DNA of 64,000 nucleotides from Numida meleagris (GCF_002078875.1 NC_034438.1:19560054-19624053), one strand, 5' to 3'; positions 33,904 to 47,169 are shown, numbered from the stretch's first letter. Numbers and translations: made by a program. The notes: a model not told the origin generated them from the sequence alone.

Positions 33904-36673
33904 TACATGAAAAGTTTGCTAGCATATAATATAAAGTAGGTGCCTTCTGGTTCTATACCCATCACTCAGGAATTCCCAGGAAAGTGAGTGACTCAGTCTG
34001 AGCCCATGAAGATGGAGTTCAACATGTCACTTGATTTCGTGACATTTAAATTCTCCTTGTAATCTCTATACTTAGGCAGAGAATTTTCTTCTTCACTTGT
34101 TAGCATTATTTGTGCTATTTATCTGCTCACAATTACTTTTATTTTTCATAAAAACTTCCCAGATCTGTGAAGCTGTGTCATAAATACTGATCTCTCAGAC
34201 TCTCATGTCAGTGCTGTTTCACTCCTATAAATAAGGAAAAGTTTATTGGAAAAGGACCATGAACAAGAACCTGCTGGAGACGACAGAACTAAGAAGGTTA
34301 AAAACCTTCTGATTAAAAATCTTCTTTTGCTGGAAAATTCCAGCTCTGTCTTTCTTACTAGGTACTTCACTTTCCACAGCCTGCCTTCTGTAGAACACCA
34401 CATATCTTCTTCTGTCATTTTGCCTGAAGGAGGGAACAATGATTACCGTCTTCACATATTGCATTAAAACAGAGTTGAAAAAGGGCATTACACAGGCTCA
34501 TCCTACAAAAGATAAGCTAACTCTTTGTATATGCCTGTAAAAATAACATAATTGCTGAAGTTTTTCAGAAATCCTTGCTGTTTTTCTCAATTGCGGGATA
34601 AATCAGTCCCAAGAAGATATTTTTCTTCCCTAAAAAATTTGAGGATTTTTCTACATCTCATGGGTTTTAGTACCATGTCTGCCATATGCTGCAGTGGAGC
34701 ATATGCGATGGGACACACTCATCTGGGTGCCATATGTGTGCCCATTTTGATCCATTGAGCAATGTGTGGATGAGGACATGTCCAAACCAGAGAATGTGGA
34801 AGCGCAGGATTTTTCTGGCAAGCATCAACAGATTGTTCATTTTAGTGAAACAGTGCAGGGATGGAGAAGACTCTCATCAAGGCCATTTATTTCAGGTGAG
34901 AATATACTGCCTTTTTCTGAACCCACAGAATAATTATGTAGCGTATTCGATCCTACTCAAAGATAGCTCCTGAACTTCTTGCTTTTAACTCAAATTTACT
35001 CTTGGCCAAAGGATACACTTAGCTACACTTCTCTTCAGACTAAACTTCTGGAGTGAAGAACTTGCCAAAAACCATTATACCAGTTATGGGCAGAACTGAG
35101 AATAGAAAATAGCTTTCCCAGCTCAGTGTCTGATTCACCCTCCCTCATTTCATATTATGTAAGAAAGCCAAGTGAAACGTCAACATCTTATTTAGTGTCC
35201 TCTATCTCCAACATGCACTGAGGTTGCACATAAACCCTTTTTTTTTTTTTTTTTTTTTTTTTTTGCCTCAGTTTAAGGTCTTGCAAAAGTGAGCTAGCAT
35301 TGTCTTCTTGGGGAAAAAAAAAGACTTTTTTTTTGTTGTTGTAGTTTTAGCATCTTCTTTGCTTTGATATTTCTTCTATTCTTCTAGAGGTTCAACAGTT
35401 TTTCGTTGTGTCATGAAACTACCACCAACATTCCCTGCTATGATTGTAAAATATTGTAAAATATTACACAGTTGAAGTGAGAACCAGATAGCATGATTTC
35501 TTTATATTCTAGGATTTAGATTTATTTCCTATGCAATCTTATTTAAAAGTTGCTATCACAATCTAACATGCTGGGTTTACGCCATTATCATTCTCTCCAG
35601 TATGTTTATGTCTTGAAACGTCTTTAAATGAAAAGTTTGCTAGCGTATACTATAAGGTAGGCAATCAATTCAACAATGCTTTCCCATGTGTTATTGATCT
35701 GCTTCAAAGAAATTGTTTTTGTTTCAGGGGACACTACTTCTCACCTTCCAGGAGAAACTAGTTTTAATCTAATCATTAAAATGTGCATATAAAGTACATA
35801 TTGCAATTAGAGTGCCCAATATTGCTGAAGGGAAAAGACTTTGGGGGCTGGAATTTTGTAATACTTCAAAGCAGGTGGAGAGAAATGTCTTAATCTTGAT
35901 TTCCTCAGGATAAAGAGTGGGGGAAAGAGGAAGAAAGGAGTAAAAATTCACATATAAAATGAGGAGTAGTAGGGTGGCTGCTGTGTTTTCAATGAAGGGT
36001 GTTTCAAGAGGCAGATGCCATACATGAATAACGCTCGCTTACATTTTTATACTGGAAAATCAATAATGGGCTTGCCTCACTTCAATCTTTTTACAGATGA
36101 GCTGATAAAAAAAAATATATATATACCTCACTTGTGCCCAGGATACTGCCCATCTGCTGTTCTTGAGCATCTCTGCCCATTAGCTGCCACCCAAGGAGTA
36201 GCCAGCCCTTCATCCTCTGCTGGCAATGAAATTGCAACAGCATTGCAACCAATGGAAAAGGATAGGACTTCAAATATTTTTGTTTAACTTGGCTGTATAA
36301 AATCAAATTTTAGAAACACTGAAAGAACAGTTTATTCATTTTATTTCATCTTTATTCTATATCATTTGATTTCAACAGAACTGGAATTGTTTCACTTTGA
36401 AGAGGTCAGAGTGCTTCCTTTGGATTTACTTTTCTATTGCATTGCCTTTCAGGTGGCATATGCACTTACTGTATAAAGTGCCCCAACTATTCAGTGTCTT
36501 CCAGTGAAAAACAATTTTACTACAACATTTTGAACAAGAGTTCCTAGACAGGAAAGGCACATTCAAGCAGAAGCTCATGGTATACTGAAGAAGGAAGACA
36601 TTTTCTCCACTAGTTACTGTGCATAGCAGGAGCACCTCAGTTTGCAAAAGAGATTTAATTCTGTCTGACCCTA
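33904..36673. other. Unique DNA with T-run and a dispersed 34-bp repeat
   Basis: A 27-T run lies at 35238-35264. A 34-bp sequence at 33907-33940 recurs with four mismatches at 35628-35661. Otherwise the stretch is AT-rich unique DNA with no supported gene. Confidence 0.55.
35238..35264 (+). repeat. Poly(T) run, 27 nt
   Basis: Uninterrupted 27 T. No adjacent element, target duplication or gene-derived sequence shows that it is the tail of a retrocopy. Confidence 0.9.
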
Positions 36674-36897
36674 TTAGAATTAGAATAGTTCATTTGAAAG
36701 GGAGCTACAAAGGTTATCTGGTGTGACTGCCTGACAGCTTCAGCTCTAACCAGAAGTTACAATGTGTTATTGAGGGCATTATCCTAATGCCTCTGGAGCA
36801 CTGACAGTCATGGGGCATCAAGCCAGAAGCCTGTTACAGTATTTGACCACCCTCACAGTAAAGAAATTTTTTCTAATGTCTGGTCTGATCTAGTTAG
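36674..36897 (-). mobile_element. Old CR1 LINE 3' end, minus strand
   Basis: Degraded but collinear with CR1 3' ends: tagaattagaatagttcatt, aaaggttatctggtgtgact, a ggggcatcaa segment, then tttgaccaccctcacagtaa and agaaattttttctaatgtct. Higher divergence than neighbours suggests an older insertion. Confidence 0.75.
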
Positions 36898-37024
36898 GAG
36901 TAAAACAAATGGCAAGGAAAGCAATGCAAAATACATTATCAGTGTGGCTCCTTCTCATGGAGGTTACAGCAGGGAGGCTACTGAGGAATATTCAGTACAG
37001 CTTGCTACTTGCTATTGCATCACC

Positions 37025-37211
37025 AGAGGTTCAGATTTGATATCAGGAAAATGTTCCTCTTGTGATGGTGGTCGGGCACTGGAACAGGCTCCCAAGGGCA
37101 GTGATCATGGCATCAAGCTGTCATAGTTCAAGAAGCATCTGGACAATGCTTTCAGACATAAGGATGGAATTTTGGGTGGTCCTGTGTGGAGCCAGGTGTT
37201 GGACTCAGTGA
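37025..37211 (+). mobile_element. CR1 LINE 3' region, left part of a split copy
   Basis: gaggttcagatttgatatca, then gcactggaacaggctcccaa, aatgctttcagacataagga and gtgtggagccaggtgttgga, stopping at ggactcagtga. The expected next bases (tccttatgg...) resume at 37513. It belongs to a different CR1 subfamily from the inserted copy. Confidence 0.82.
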
Positions 37212-37512
37212 AGGGAGTTTATAAGCTCTTTGACCACTTTTTGCATGGTCTGATGGTAGTAGGACAAGGGGGAGTGGTTTTTAAGCTAAAAGAGGTGAGG
37301 TGTATGTTAGATGCTAGGAAGAAATTCTTTACTCAGAGGGTGGTGAGGTGCTGGCACAGGCTGTGCAGAGGAGCTCTGGGTTCCCCATCCCTGGAGGCAT
37401 TCATGGATGGGGCTCTGGGCAGCCTGAGCTGGTGGGCTGGAACTGAGTGGGCTTTAAGGCCCCTTCCAACCCATTCTATGATTCTATTTCAATCCATTCT
37501 ATGATTCTATGA
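37212..37512 (+). mobile_element. CR1 LINE inserted in another CR1, same orientation
   Basis: Clear CR1 homology from about 37252 (gatggtagtaggacaagggg) through tttactcagagggtggtgag and catccctggaggcattcatg to its own tail at 37478-37512, where ccattctatgattctat occurs twice in near-tandem. The first ~40 bp (37212-37250) are less certain. It breaks the host copy between ggactcagtga and tccttatgg. Confidence 0.82.
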
Positions 37513-37556
37513 TCCTTATGGATCTCTTCCAACTCAGGATATTCTATGATTCTATG
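37513..37556 (+). mobile_element. CR1 LINE 3' tail, right part of the split copy
   Basis: tccttatggatctcttccaa then ctcaggatattctatgattc completes the host CR1 interrupted at 37211. Without the inserted copy the sequence would read through as a normal CR1 3' end. Confidence 0.85.
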
Positions 37557-38431
37557 GTTCCATGATTTTAAGATTGTATCCTCAACTGCAGTAAATTTAA
37601 ATTACTGTACGTTAAAATTTTAAAGATGACACCTTTGGGGAGTTCAAGTGTGGAACAGTTGGCAGTAGCTCACCAGGAAGCTCAGAAAAAGAGGAAAAGA
37701 TATTGTTGCAGTTGGTAGTGCTTGGGAATATTCTCAGGTGCTGGGGTGCTATCATCTGCTCTGTGAAGGTGACCCCAATCACTTGTGCCCCCTCCAGCCA
37801 ATGAGAAGGATTGTCTAGGCTGTGATACTTTAGAAAATATCCTGGCAAGGAGAGAATAAAATCAAGGCAAGTCTTTTGCTGCATCATCCAGAATCACATC
37901 TTGCCATGCTTGTCTTTGAATGAGTCACAAATCACTTGTGTTGATAATCTGTTCCAGCTTCATTAGTCAGCTGGAGATCACCAGTCTCCACAGAAGAGGT
38001 CTTGCAGTGTGGCTTCAGAGGTACCAAGAGCATGGGATGGGATGAGGACAGTCTATCTGACTGAGCAGGTGAACACAAGGAGGAAGGAAGGAGGCTTCAG
38101 ATCCTGCCCTTGGTAGGAGCCCTTGATGGCATAACATTAATGGCCATTTAGGTACCCACAATCATTACGTTTTTTCTGTTTACCCATGAAAGCATGGCCT
38201 TGGGCCCCATCACAGCCTCAACTAAAGAGCCAGGACAAAAATTCAGTCCAAGGTTGTATATTGCCCCTGTAAGAATGTAGCAGCGCTCTCGCACAATAGA
38301 TGGGTTTTCTGGGAACACACTGCTTTATATCGTGTAGGTTACTGAGTTACAATAATATCCTGGAAATCAAAGCTAAAATACCCTAGGAAAGGCAGATCAG
38401 TACACAGAGATGCTCTTGGGAGATCAACATA
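37557..38431. other. Unique DNA
   Basis: No recognised repeat or exon. A 91-codon minus-strand frame at 37612-37887 has no motif. Confidence 0.5.
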
Positions 38432-38551
38432 TTCATAGAATCACAGAATCATAGAATGGCTTGGGTTGGAAGGGACCTCAAGGATCATCAAGCTCCAACC
38501 ACCCTGCTGCAGGCAGGGACACCAACCTCCATATCTAATACTAGACTAAGC
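38432..38551 (-). mobile_element. CR1 LINE 3' end, short, minus strand
   Basis: Tail units ttcatagaatcacagaatca at the left edge, then gcttgggttggaagggacct and ccaccctgctgcaggcaggg. Only about 120 bp before the 5' truncation. Well preserved. Confidence 0.9.
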
Positions 38552-40844
38552 TCCATCTTGGGAGCATGCTTATCAGAGATGGGTTTCACCTCAGAAGTGG
38601 TCAGCTCATCAGTCTCACTTCTTGAGGATACACTGATTTCCCACACTGGCAGCACTGATTTCTCTCCTTTCTCTACGAAATGTCCTTTGAGTGACTAATC
38701 CACCTGCAGATATTACCAGTTTAATATCATCCCACACCTCTGACCTCACTGAAACCTCACTGCAACACTCACTTCTGAAAGTTAATAGAAAAGAGAAAAT
38801 GAGTACAGAATGTTCATTTATAAGTGAGAAGAAAGTGTGCAACAGTTGTTGCTGAGGACTTCTGCCAGCATTGCAGTGCTCAGCACTCTAAAAATACTTC
38901 ATATAGAACCAATTCAAGACCTTTAAGTTAGTGGGAAATTTCCATTTTGAAATGCTTTCAGTTTGAGGTCATAGGTGGGAATTACTGAATAACTGGATCA
39001 CAAAAATGATGATGATAATAAAAGATATGTTCCTGATGTGAGAGAAGAGAGATGCGTGGAAATATGCTTTAGAGCACCAGAGCATCCAAGAAAGGAAGAT
39101 CATGTATGAAAAGCGACAGAGCAGGAGATCAAAGGGAACAGGGTGGGAAATGTTGTTCACTGTACTTCAGCAGAGGAGGAGTGGTCTTGATGTGGCCTCA
39201 TCACTGGACAGTGGTCTGGAGGCTGGCAGGGTCACTGACTGCCTTCTTCCCCCAAAAAAGACCAATGAAAGTCTGCAGGGTTCTGGTCCACCATCACTAT
39301 CTAACCCCATCTAACCACACCGAGCTGTGCAGGTGACCTGGACTCCATGGAGGTGGGGAAAGCAGAACTCCAGGCAGACAGTTTTTTTCCTGATTCTGTG
39401 CTGTTAATCTTGAGATGATGCTGTTTATCATGAGGTGCTCTATGCTCACACCCAGTATATGTGAAACCTTCAGCTGAACATCTCTGCGCAACAGCAGATC
39501 CCCTTGTTTACAGGGTTTTAAAGGACTGATTTTGCTGCATGAGAGGCATGACCTCCATGCCACAGATGGCCAAATGAAGTGACTTCTCTGCAGATCACTC
39601 CTGCATGGATGTCTTCCTGCTTATCTCGTTTCCTTCAGTTTTACTTTAGGTAGAATAAACCAGCATTGTTCAGGAAATGTTTTGTGCCCTGTGCTCTGAA
39701 GGCAGATGATGTTTTTAAATGGATTCAGTCTTCCTTCACAGCAGGGGCAGTAGTAAAAAAATCACCCATATCATGAATTATATATAAACCTTTAGTCTAT
39801 ACCAGTTTGTTTGGAGGAGGATGCTGAGTAGAGAATTGCAAATTTGTCCAGCCTGAAGAAGGCAGGTTTTTAACTATTAGGACAGTAGTCCCCAGAGTCT
39901 GCTTCCTCTTGCACAAGGGGAAATGACTGTCTCATTTTAGGGAAAAGAATGTGAGGATTTAATAATTTTGTGCCAAGTCTTAAGGCAGGAGTGAGAAAAT
40001 AAGAGGCTGCTCATGATGTTTTCATTTCAGAGGGAGATAGAAGCTGCCTTCATATCCTGACCCAAAACATTGAGGCTTCTTCTAGTTAAGGTGGTATCTA
40101 CGTCTTTAATGAAACTGTGACTCAGAGAGCAGGTGACAGCTATTTCTTTCTGCGTATAGAACTATAATCCTTCTCAATTATCAAAGACATAAATTACTAT
40201 TATTTCCTTACCCAATCGAACATCTTCCCTAAATATGTGAAAGAAAAATTGTGGGTTGTCTAGTGAATTTTCCTCTTGGAAAAACTGCCTATTCTTAATG
40301 TGCAAGTTCAATGAAAGTTCAAAAGTGTATCAGTGCAAAGACTGTATTCTGATAATTTATCTTCCAGCTTCTTAGCTCATATTTTGATACTTTGAATTAA
40401 GACATTTTTGTACTGCCTCCCTGTAAAAGTAATCAAGCAACACTTAGCGCAGGTCTATCACAGTATCTACTGATGATAATCAAACTACAGTGTTAATATT
40501 AGAGGGCTCCTTTGTAGGACTGTTTGTCAATCATCAGTGCAAACAGATGCTGATTGTTGCATGTAGACCAGATTTTGCAGACAAAACAGATATTTTCACA
40601 CTTGCTAGGCTCAATGACCCTCATAGGATAACAAAAGGGCTATAAGATGAAGGTTCAGTATCTATGACAACCTAGAAAAGTAAGGTGTCACAGAGTTAGG
40701 AAAAAACAAAACTCATATCTTTTTGAAGTAGGGTGGAAAAAAGTGTAGTACAGTCTTATGGTCCTTCTGGTTTATCTGAAGCTCCTGGAAAATGTCGAAA
40801 CAATAAACACTTTTTGAACACCTAGAAGAATCAATATATTTATA
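38552..40844. other. Unique DNA
   Basis: A somewhat GC-richer part at 39.1-39.6 kb has overlapping 70-88-codon frames on both strands without recognisable product. Nothing else identified. Confidence 0.5.
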
Positions 40845-41860
40845 TAGAAACAAAGATTAATTTGCCAAGAATAGACAATGACCGTCAATCTAACACTACT
40901 TGATAAACAGTTATCAGCAATAAGAATAATCCAGTATTTTGATTTTAGGGAGATTTACATGTTACTTCATATAACCTTATCCTAAGCCAATTAAGAATTA
41001 TCTGGATGAAGCAGTACCTAAGATGGGAAATAACATTATCCAGGTAACAAGAAACAGTCAGGATCTACTACTCAAACAAGTTGTAGAGGATGAAATTATG
41101 CAGGAGTTTGTCCTTAGCCCTCTTCTAGTCAATATTTTCAATATCAAGCTGTATGTGGAAAAGTAATGTACTTACAGATTTTCAAAAGGTTAGACATTGA
41201 GAATAACCACAGATAACTGGAAGATAAAGTTAAAATCAAAAATTATCCTGACAGTTAGAGAAGATGCTCTGAAAAGTAGCGTATCAACAGTGTAAAATGC
41301 AAGGTACTATTCTTGGGAAAGCTTCATCAAATAAACACAGAATAGATAACAGCTGGCAAAATACATGTCCTTTGTGAAAGCATCTGGGGACTGTTGTGAG
41401 TCATGAGCTAAGGAAGAAGAAATTATTGCAAAGCTAGCAAAAGCTATAGTAGTATAAACAGAAACATAGGATGTGCAAGAAATTTTTCCATTCTGTTCAG
41501 CCCCCATAAACCTGAACTGCCTGGACAGCTGTATGGCTGTGTCCCATGTTGGGTAAGGTCTTTTGGAAAGCATGTTAGTCAGTCAATGGTAGAAAGTCCA
41601 GAGGAGATCACCAAAACTGTCTGGGGGTCAGAAAGGAAGTGTACAAACCATATGGGTTATTTTAGCCTAAGATACAGAGGACTGTGGGATGAAACAATCC
41701 TAACAGTCACAGCAAAACAACACTGCCAAAGGGGATGATCTGTTTACTAAAAAAATGTAGTGTAGAAAAGGTGGTATAGAAAATGGCCACAGCTTTCTGG
41801 AAAGATGACAAATTATTTCTTATGTGACTTACTAGTCTGGGTTCTCCCAGCAGGATATGA
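40845..41860 (+). mobile_element. Ancient CR1/L3-like LINE remnant, about 1 kb
   Basis: Strongly decayed, but landmarks appear in the right order for an old amniote CR1-like ORF2. gattaatttgccaagaatag at 40856 is followed by the RT block around 41095-41145 (atgcaggagtttgtccttag then ccctcttctagtcaatattt, corresponding to PQGSVL.PLLFNIF). Next come the post-RT region, gaaagtccagaggagatcac near 41594, and ttattttagcctaagataca near 41658 (the LFSL.K segment). No end is recognisable. Its divergence suggests insertion long before the CR1 copies elsewhere in the window. Confidence 0.65.
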
Positions 41861-41900
41861 CCGGTGAATGGACTGTATGCTCAGCAGGACAAAGTCATTC

Positions 41901-42205
41901 TCATAGAAATATAGAATTGTAGAAACATAGAATCACAGAATCATGGAATCAATTAAATATCCTAAGTTGGAAGGGACCCACAAGAATAACTGGGTCCAAC
42001 TCCTGGTTCCACACAGGATCACCCACAATCCAAACCTATGTCTGAGAGCACTGTCCAAATGCTCCTTGAACTCCGGCAGCTTGGGGCCATTACCACTGCC
42101 CTGGGAACCCGGTTCCAGGGCCTGACCACCCTCTGGTGAAGAGCCTTTTCCTAATAACCAACCTGATCCTCCTTTGACACAGCTCCATGCTGTTCTCTTA
42201 GGTCA
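41901..42205 (-). mobile_element. CR1 LINE 3' end, older subfamily, minus strand
   Basis: Variant tail units (tcatagaaatatagaattgt, agaaacatagaatcacagaa) at 41901-41946, then taagttggaagggacccaca, ccacacaggatcacccacaa and ccaaatgctccttgaactcc. CR1 similarity fades after about 42205. It belongs to a different subfamily from the 7-kb and 27-kb copies. Confidence 0.87.
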
Positions 42206-45200
42206 TGAAACACATCTATGTTGCCCCCTCTGTGAAGATGATACATGATGAGGAACACCTCTACCACAGTCATAATCTATCGAAGGGGCCATCAGAAACT
42301 GGTGGAGCTCTTGGCCAGCTGCTGAAGAACTCAGGGGATCTTTATAGGAGGTTGATCTGACTGGCAGGGTTGCGCGCTTGGAGAAAGTAAAAAGATGTCA
42401 CATAGAGGCAGGAGCTCCTTCATAAACAAAAACCTACAAAATCTCCATTAGACCCTTAATTATGTTCCTTCCTTTGCTGGCCTTACCGATCTCAAGTCTG
42501 ACAGATTTTCCTAACTCCAGGTGTAGCCTGTCAAAAAATCTAGAAAAATCAGACATGTTTTCCTGAAATGGAATTTTAAAGTATTTTTGAGCTGATCAGA
42601 GAACATATCTAGAGAAGTGGTAACATTTTTTTGGATAAAACTTTCACCGGGACCAAAATATAGTTGCTTACTCAAGTTGTTTTTTTTTTAAGACTTCTAT
42701 TACAGTATGATGGATGGCTGAAGGAAACCTACGTTTCAGGATGTTGTTGAGGAGGGATTAGTTTTGTTTACCTGTAACTGAAGTAAATTTCTATGTTTTT
42801 ATTCTGAAAAAACAATGTTCAGAGTACAAATAGTTCAGTCTGAAGGGATATCTGCAGTTCTATGAGGAGTCTTTCTAAACTCTCTCAAGATACTATTTCA
42901 CATTTTGCCTACAACAAACATCCTTTCTCGGGACAGATGCCTTGGTGTTAACTCAGCACTCATGCTAATGTAGACTTGGGGTAAGTGAGGGCAGAGCAAC
43001 TTACATTTCTTTCTCTGACTCATAAGTCAATGGAAAAGATATAAATGTACTTGTGGTATACAGCTCCCCAAACTGATGTTACTTTTTATATTGTCACTCA
43101 ACTGTGGAACTGCCTTCAATGTGATAATTATAAACAAAGAATAATTGGGTTTTTTTAAATAGATTTTTCAGTTTGAAGTATGGTAACTTGTTTCCCATCC
43201 AGACTAGCACTAGTTAAGCTGAACTAAAAAGGTGCGGTTCTCTGGTCCATCACTGGTGAATGATGTAAGAAATACTGCCATTTAGTGCGGAAAAAAGTCC
43301 TTTTTTATCATATGTAGTAATATGGAACAACATTATGTAGTAAGTTCGTTGCCTCTTACCTCATACTTATTAAATGGCATCCATAAATACTGAACATGCC
43401 CGTGACTTAGTTTTGATATCTCAAATTACACATTTCTAGAGTTTAGGGAATACCTGACCAGGGTTGAACTTTACTGGTGCATCATCTCTTTCCAGAACAC
43501 ATAGTTCTTGGATCTTTCCCAAAATACATGCAGGGACTGTCCAGTCTTTCTGTGGTCAGACTTTTTCCCTGGACAGTTCAACTTTTGTTTTGGACATTTC
43601 TTAATGCTTCTTATTGATGGCCCTTAAAGAAATGATTTCAACCTGTTATCATTAATCCCTCAAGAAAAATAGTGAAGGTTTCTAGAAAAATCCAATGTAT
43701 TCTAGTGGAATCAGCCAGTGTTGAACCAGCCCATTTAATTTGGATATTTCTTAATTATTTCTACTCACTTTTATTCAGATATTTTCTGAACTGCCAAAAC
43801 ACACTTAAGAGCACTCCTTTTCTGTGTCCCTTATGAATTTGTTACTGTTTTCAGAAGACACTGTCCTGTTATCACTGAAGACAGTGAAAAACTCCCTTTC
43901 AGTTTAATACAAGCAGAAAATTATTCTAAGTGACCAATTTTGCCAATTGGAAATTATTTATTCCTTGAGGGGCTTAACCCTATTAGTTAGAGTTAGTAAA
44001 TATGTTCTAGAAAGTCCTGACAACATTCAGCTTCCAGTGATTTCTGCGGGGGCTGAGAGCACTCAGTAAATTGCAGTACTAGACTATAATTAAAAAAAGG
44101 AGTAATTTCAAGTAAAGCGTAAAACACAAAGTAATAATTTGTCTGGTATCTGTATTTTATTATCACAGTGTACAACCTGAATGCTGCGTGAAAATTGTAC
44201 CTTTTCAGTTGTAAAAACTTCTTGCATAGTTTAGACACAGTCTTACTCTCAGAAATGTTTGCCACTTTCTGTTCATTCTCATAAGGTTATGACTAAGATA
44301 AACAGGTTTCAGAGATACATTAGAGTGGGAGTACGTGGGAGGAATTTCATATTACTGGCTCATTTTTTAGCAGATACAATTTTAAAAGCTTGTTGAATTT
44401 TGTGCTTGATTCCTTTAGAAGGGAATATGACAAAGATTCCTATGGAATACATATTTTTACAAAACAGCAACATTTAATTTTGTATGAAATGAAAGATATG
44501 ATGAAATGTTACTGAATAATACCTAATGAAATCAGCTTAAAATCCTGACATGTAGAAGCATGGGAAAAGGATATTAATGGCAACAAGAACTTTAAATAAC
44601 TTTAAAAGTTTGTAAAACTTGGTCCAGCTTCTCTCTGAGCAAGTGTCATGACTCCCATTGCATGTTAAAGTGAACAGGATGATGCACCAAATCCCAAAGC
44701 CTTTTTTTGGCTTGTCCTAAATCCTCACTCTGATACATCTCCTCTGGGCTGTGCCCTGGGCTTTCTGTACCTCTGCCAGCACTGCCATTCCCACCAACCT
44801 CTGTGAGGTTGCTTCAGGGACACATGGCTAAGTTAGTGCAAAGCTATTTTGGATGAACTTCTGCTTCAACACTATATTTTTTTAAACAAAGGTAAAGATT
44901 ATTTTTGGAAGCCAAACATAAGACCTAACTGAGTGAGATTTCTGAGGGAGTGAGAGTGGGGAGAGACAGCAAGAATGGGCCAATGAGAAACAGCATGTCA
45001 AGCTGATGAATCTAGGCCTTGTTTCCCAGACTTAGTAGTCATATAATGAAATCCATAGATAAGCATGATGCACTTTGTAACAGAGGAGCAAATACCAATA
45101 GAAAGGAATATAGAAACAAACCATCCAAAGTGCAGTCCTTGGGGGACAGCAGGAACTGAACTTTAGTGTATGACAGAGAGAAAGAGGAGAGCCTTAATGT

Positions 45201-45824
45201 GAGAGGAAAGGAGAAAAGCTAAGCAGTGTCAGGCTGAGGAAGGCTGTAGGTATTATCAACAGCCAGGGAAATCAAAAGAAGAAAGGAGTATTAACAGAAG
45301 GGATTGAGATTTTATGTGTCACTGTCTTCTGTTTATTTCATCTAATTTTCCCTTCTCCTGCATCCTGCTGTGAAAAAGCAAAGCTGGATTTGTGTCATCT
45401 CTTTGCAGAAGAGTGATTATTACAGTCACACGAGTGTGACTTTACTGGTGAATGAACTCAGAAAAAAACTATATGCTAGATCAAACATCTATCTGAATCA
45501 CAAAAGTAACAGAAACTGATCCATAAATATTTGTTTGTTTGTTTATTTTTACACGAAGTAAGTTTTGCCAGGACAAAATCTTTTCTAACCCTTTAAATTG
45601 TAAGAAGTGATTTCTGTAGGTTCTGTAGGAATCCTTGGGAATTCTATAGGAATCCTGTGGAAATCCAGTGTTTGACACAGACTCAAAATCAGTACTTTTT
45701 CTGCGACATGCAAGTCCTTTACATCCTGATGTACACTATATATAAAATATTCATCTTTATTTTTCAGCTGAGCAGCCTCATTAACCCTGCTCTCTTCTCC
45801 CATGTGTTTGAATAGTTTTCATGG
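42206..45824. other. Unique AT-rich DNA
   Basis: No recognised element except a small imperfect tandem repeat at 45612-45664 (unit about 22 bp, ttctgtaggaatccttggga and variants). That repeat gives a chance repetitive peptide in the minus frames. Confidence 0.55.
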
Positions 45825-46175
45825 GAACACAGAATCCCAGAAGAGCTGAGGCTGCCAGGGACCTCTGGGTCCACCTGGCCCAACCCTTGCTCTAGCAGTG
45901 ACGCCCAGAACAGGATGCCCAGGCCCATGTCCAGGTGGCTTTTGGGGATCTTCAAGGAGAAGACCCCACAGCCTCTCTGGGTAGCTGTGTCAGTGCTCTT
46001 TCACCTGCACAGCACAGAAGTGCTCCTGATGTTCAGAGGGAACCTCCTGTATTTCAGTACATGCTCATTTCCTCTTGTCTTGGCACTGGGCACCGACAGA
46101 GCGTCCTCTCTGCACTCTCCTGTCAGGTATTTATGGACATCGATGAAATCCCTTCTGAGTCTCCTCCACGCTGTA
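45825..46175 (-). mobile_element. Old CR1 LINE 3' region, minus strand
   Basis: gaacacagaatcccagaaga, gggtccacctggcccaaccc, ccaggcccatgtccaggtgg and cttttggggatcttcaagga follow the same order as the copy at 56402-57045, identifying a shared CR1 subfamily. The tail is nearly lost. The 109- and 115-codon plus-strand frames over it are antisense artefacts. Confidence 0.85.
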
Positions 46176-47169
46176 GGAAACAGGCGGTTGTTTCTGGTTT
46201 CCAGGATGAGCAGGCATCAGCTTCCAGGGCAGGAATGTGGATGACACAGTGCATGGTCCACTGCATGGGACCCCAACACTGAACTCAAGAATCACGGAGA
46301 AAGGCCTGGTGGCATCCTCCATCTCTTATCTCATGGCACCAGATGCCAAGGTGACATTCACATGCTCCTGTGCATGTACATACACATGCCCTAAGCACAT
46401 GCATCAGATATGGGGATTGCCCTTGGGATGAAAGCTCACTGCACTGTGCTCAGGGACTACCTGTAAAGGGCAGACCATCCATTGGGGCTCTCACAGCAGT
46501 TAATGTGGCTTGTGTGCTGCTGTTTGCACAGGGAAACTGAAAAGAGGGAGAGTTTCCAGAGGTTCTGTGACACTGAGATGGCTCTTCCAAGCATGGTGCC
46601 TGTCCATCTTTTCCCTAGAGCATAAGTAGGGTAAGCAAGGTTATAACATTGGTTTATATGCCCAGTGAATAGATTTAACAAGGAAATAATGTTTTGCCGT
46701 CAGTTGCTACCTACACACAATTGCCAAGTCCTGTTCATCAGCTACAGCTACAAGTTTCTCCATGCAATATGGAAATGCCCACATGCTGCATCTAATGCAA
46801 TATCCAATGCTGTCAAACCCACCCATGTTGTTTCTGCTTTCAGCCTCCTGTCCCTTTAACTGAGACGCTTACATTCAGTGCAAGATCACTAAGCAAGAAT
46901 ATCTGTCAAGAAATAATGAGTATTTGCCAAGCAACCATCTTAATCACCTCATTTCAGTTCAGTTGTACATTTACAGCAACGTGACAGCATGATGTACCTT
47001 GATTGGTATTCATGCAGAGGTTACACTAGCCATGGTATGAATGGAAAAGTGCTAAGCACAACACTGCACTGGGCTGATGTGCACCAGGACAGCCAATTCT
47101 CCTGAGCATCAGTTCCTTTGGAAAGAAAGCCTTTTACTTCCATGAACTTTTCTAACATAAACTTTGGTT

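Noticed and set aside
35238..35264. Poly(T) as the tail of a minus-strand processed pseudogene
   Set aside because: No gene-like sequence or target duplication is visible on either side.
45915..46282. 109- and 115-codon plus-strand frames
   Set aside because: They lie antisense over an old CR1 3' region and have no independent coding evidence.
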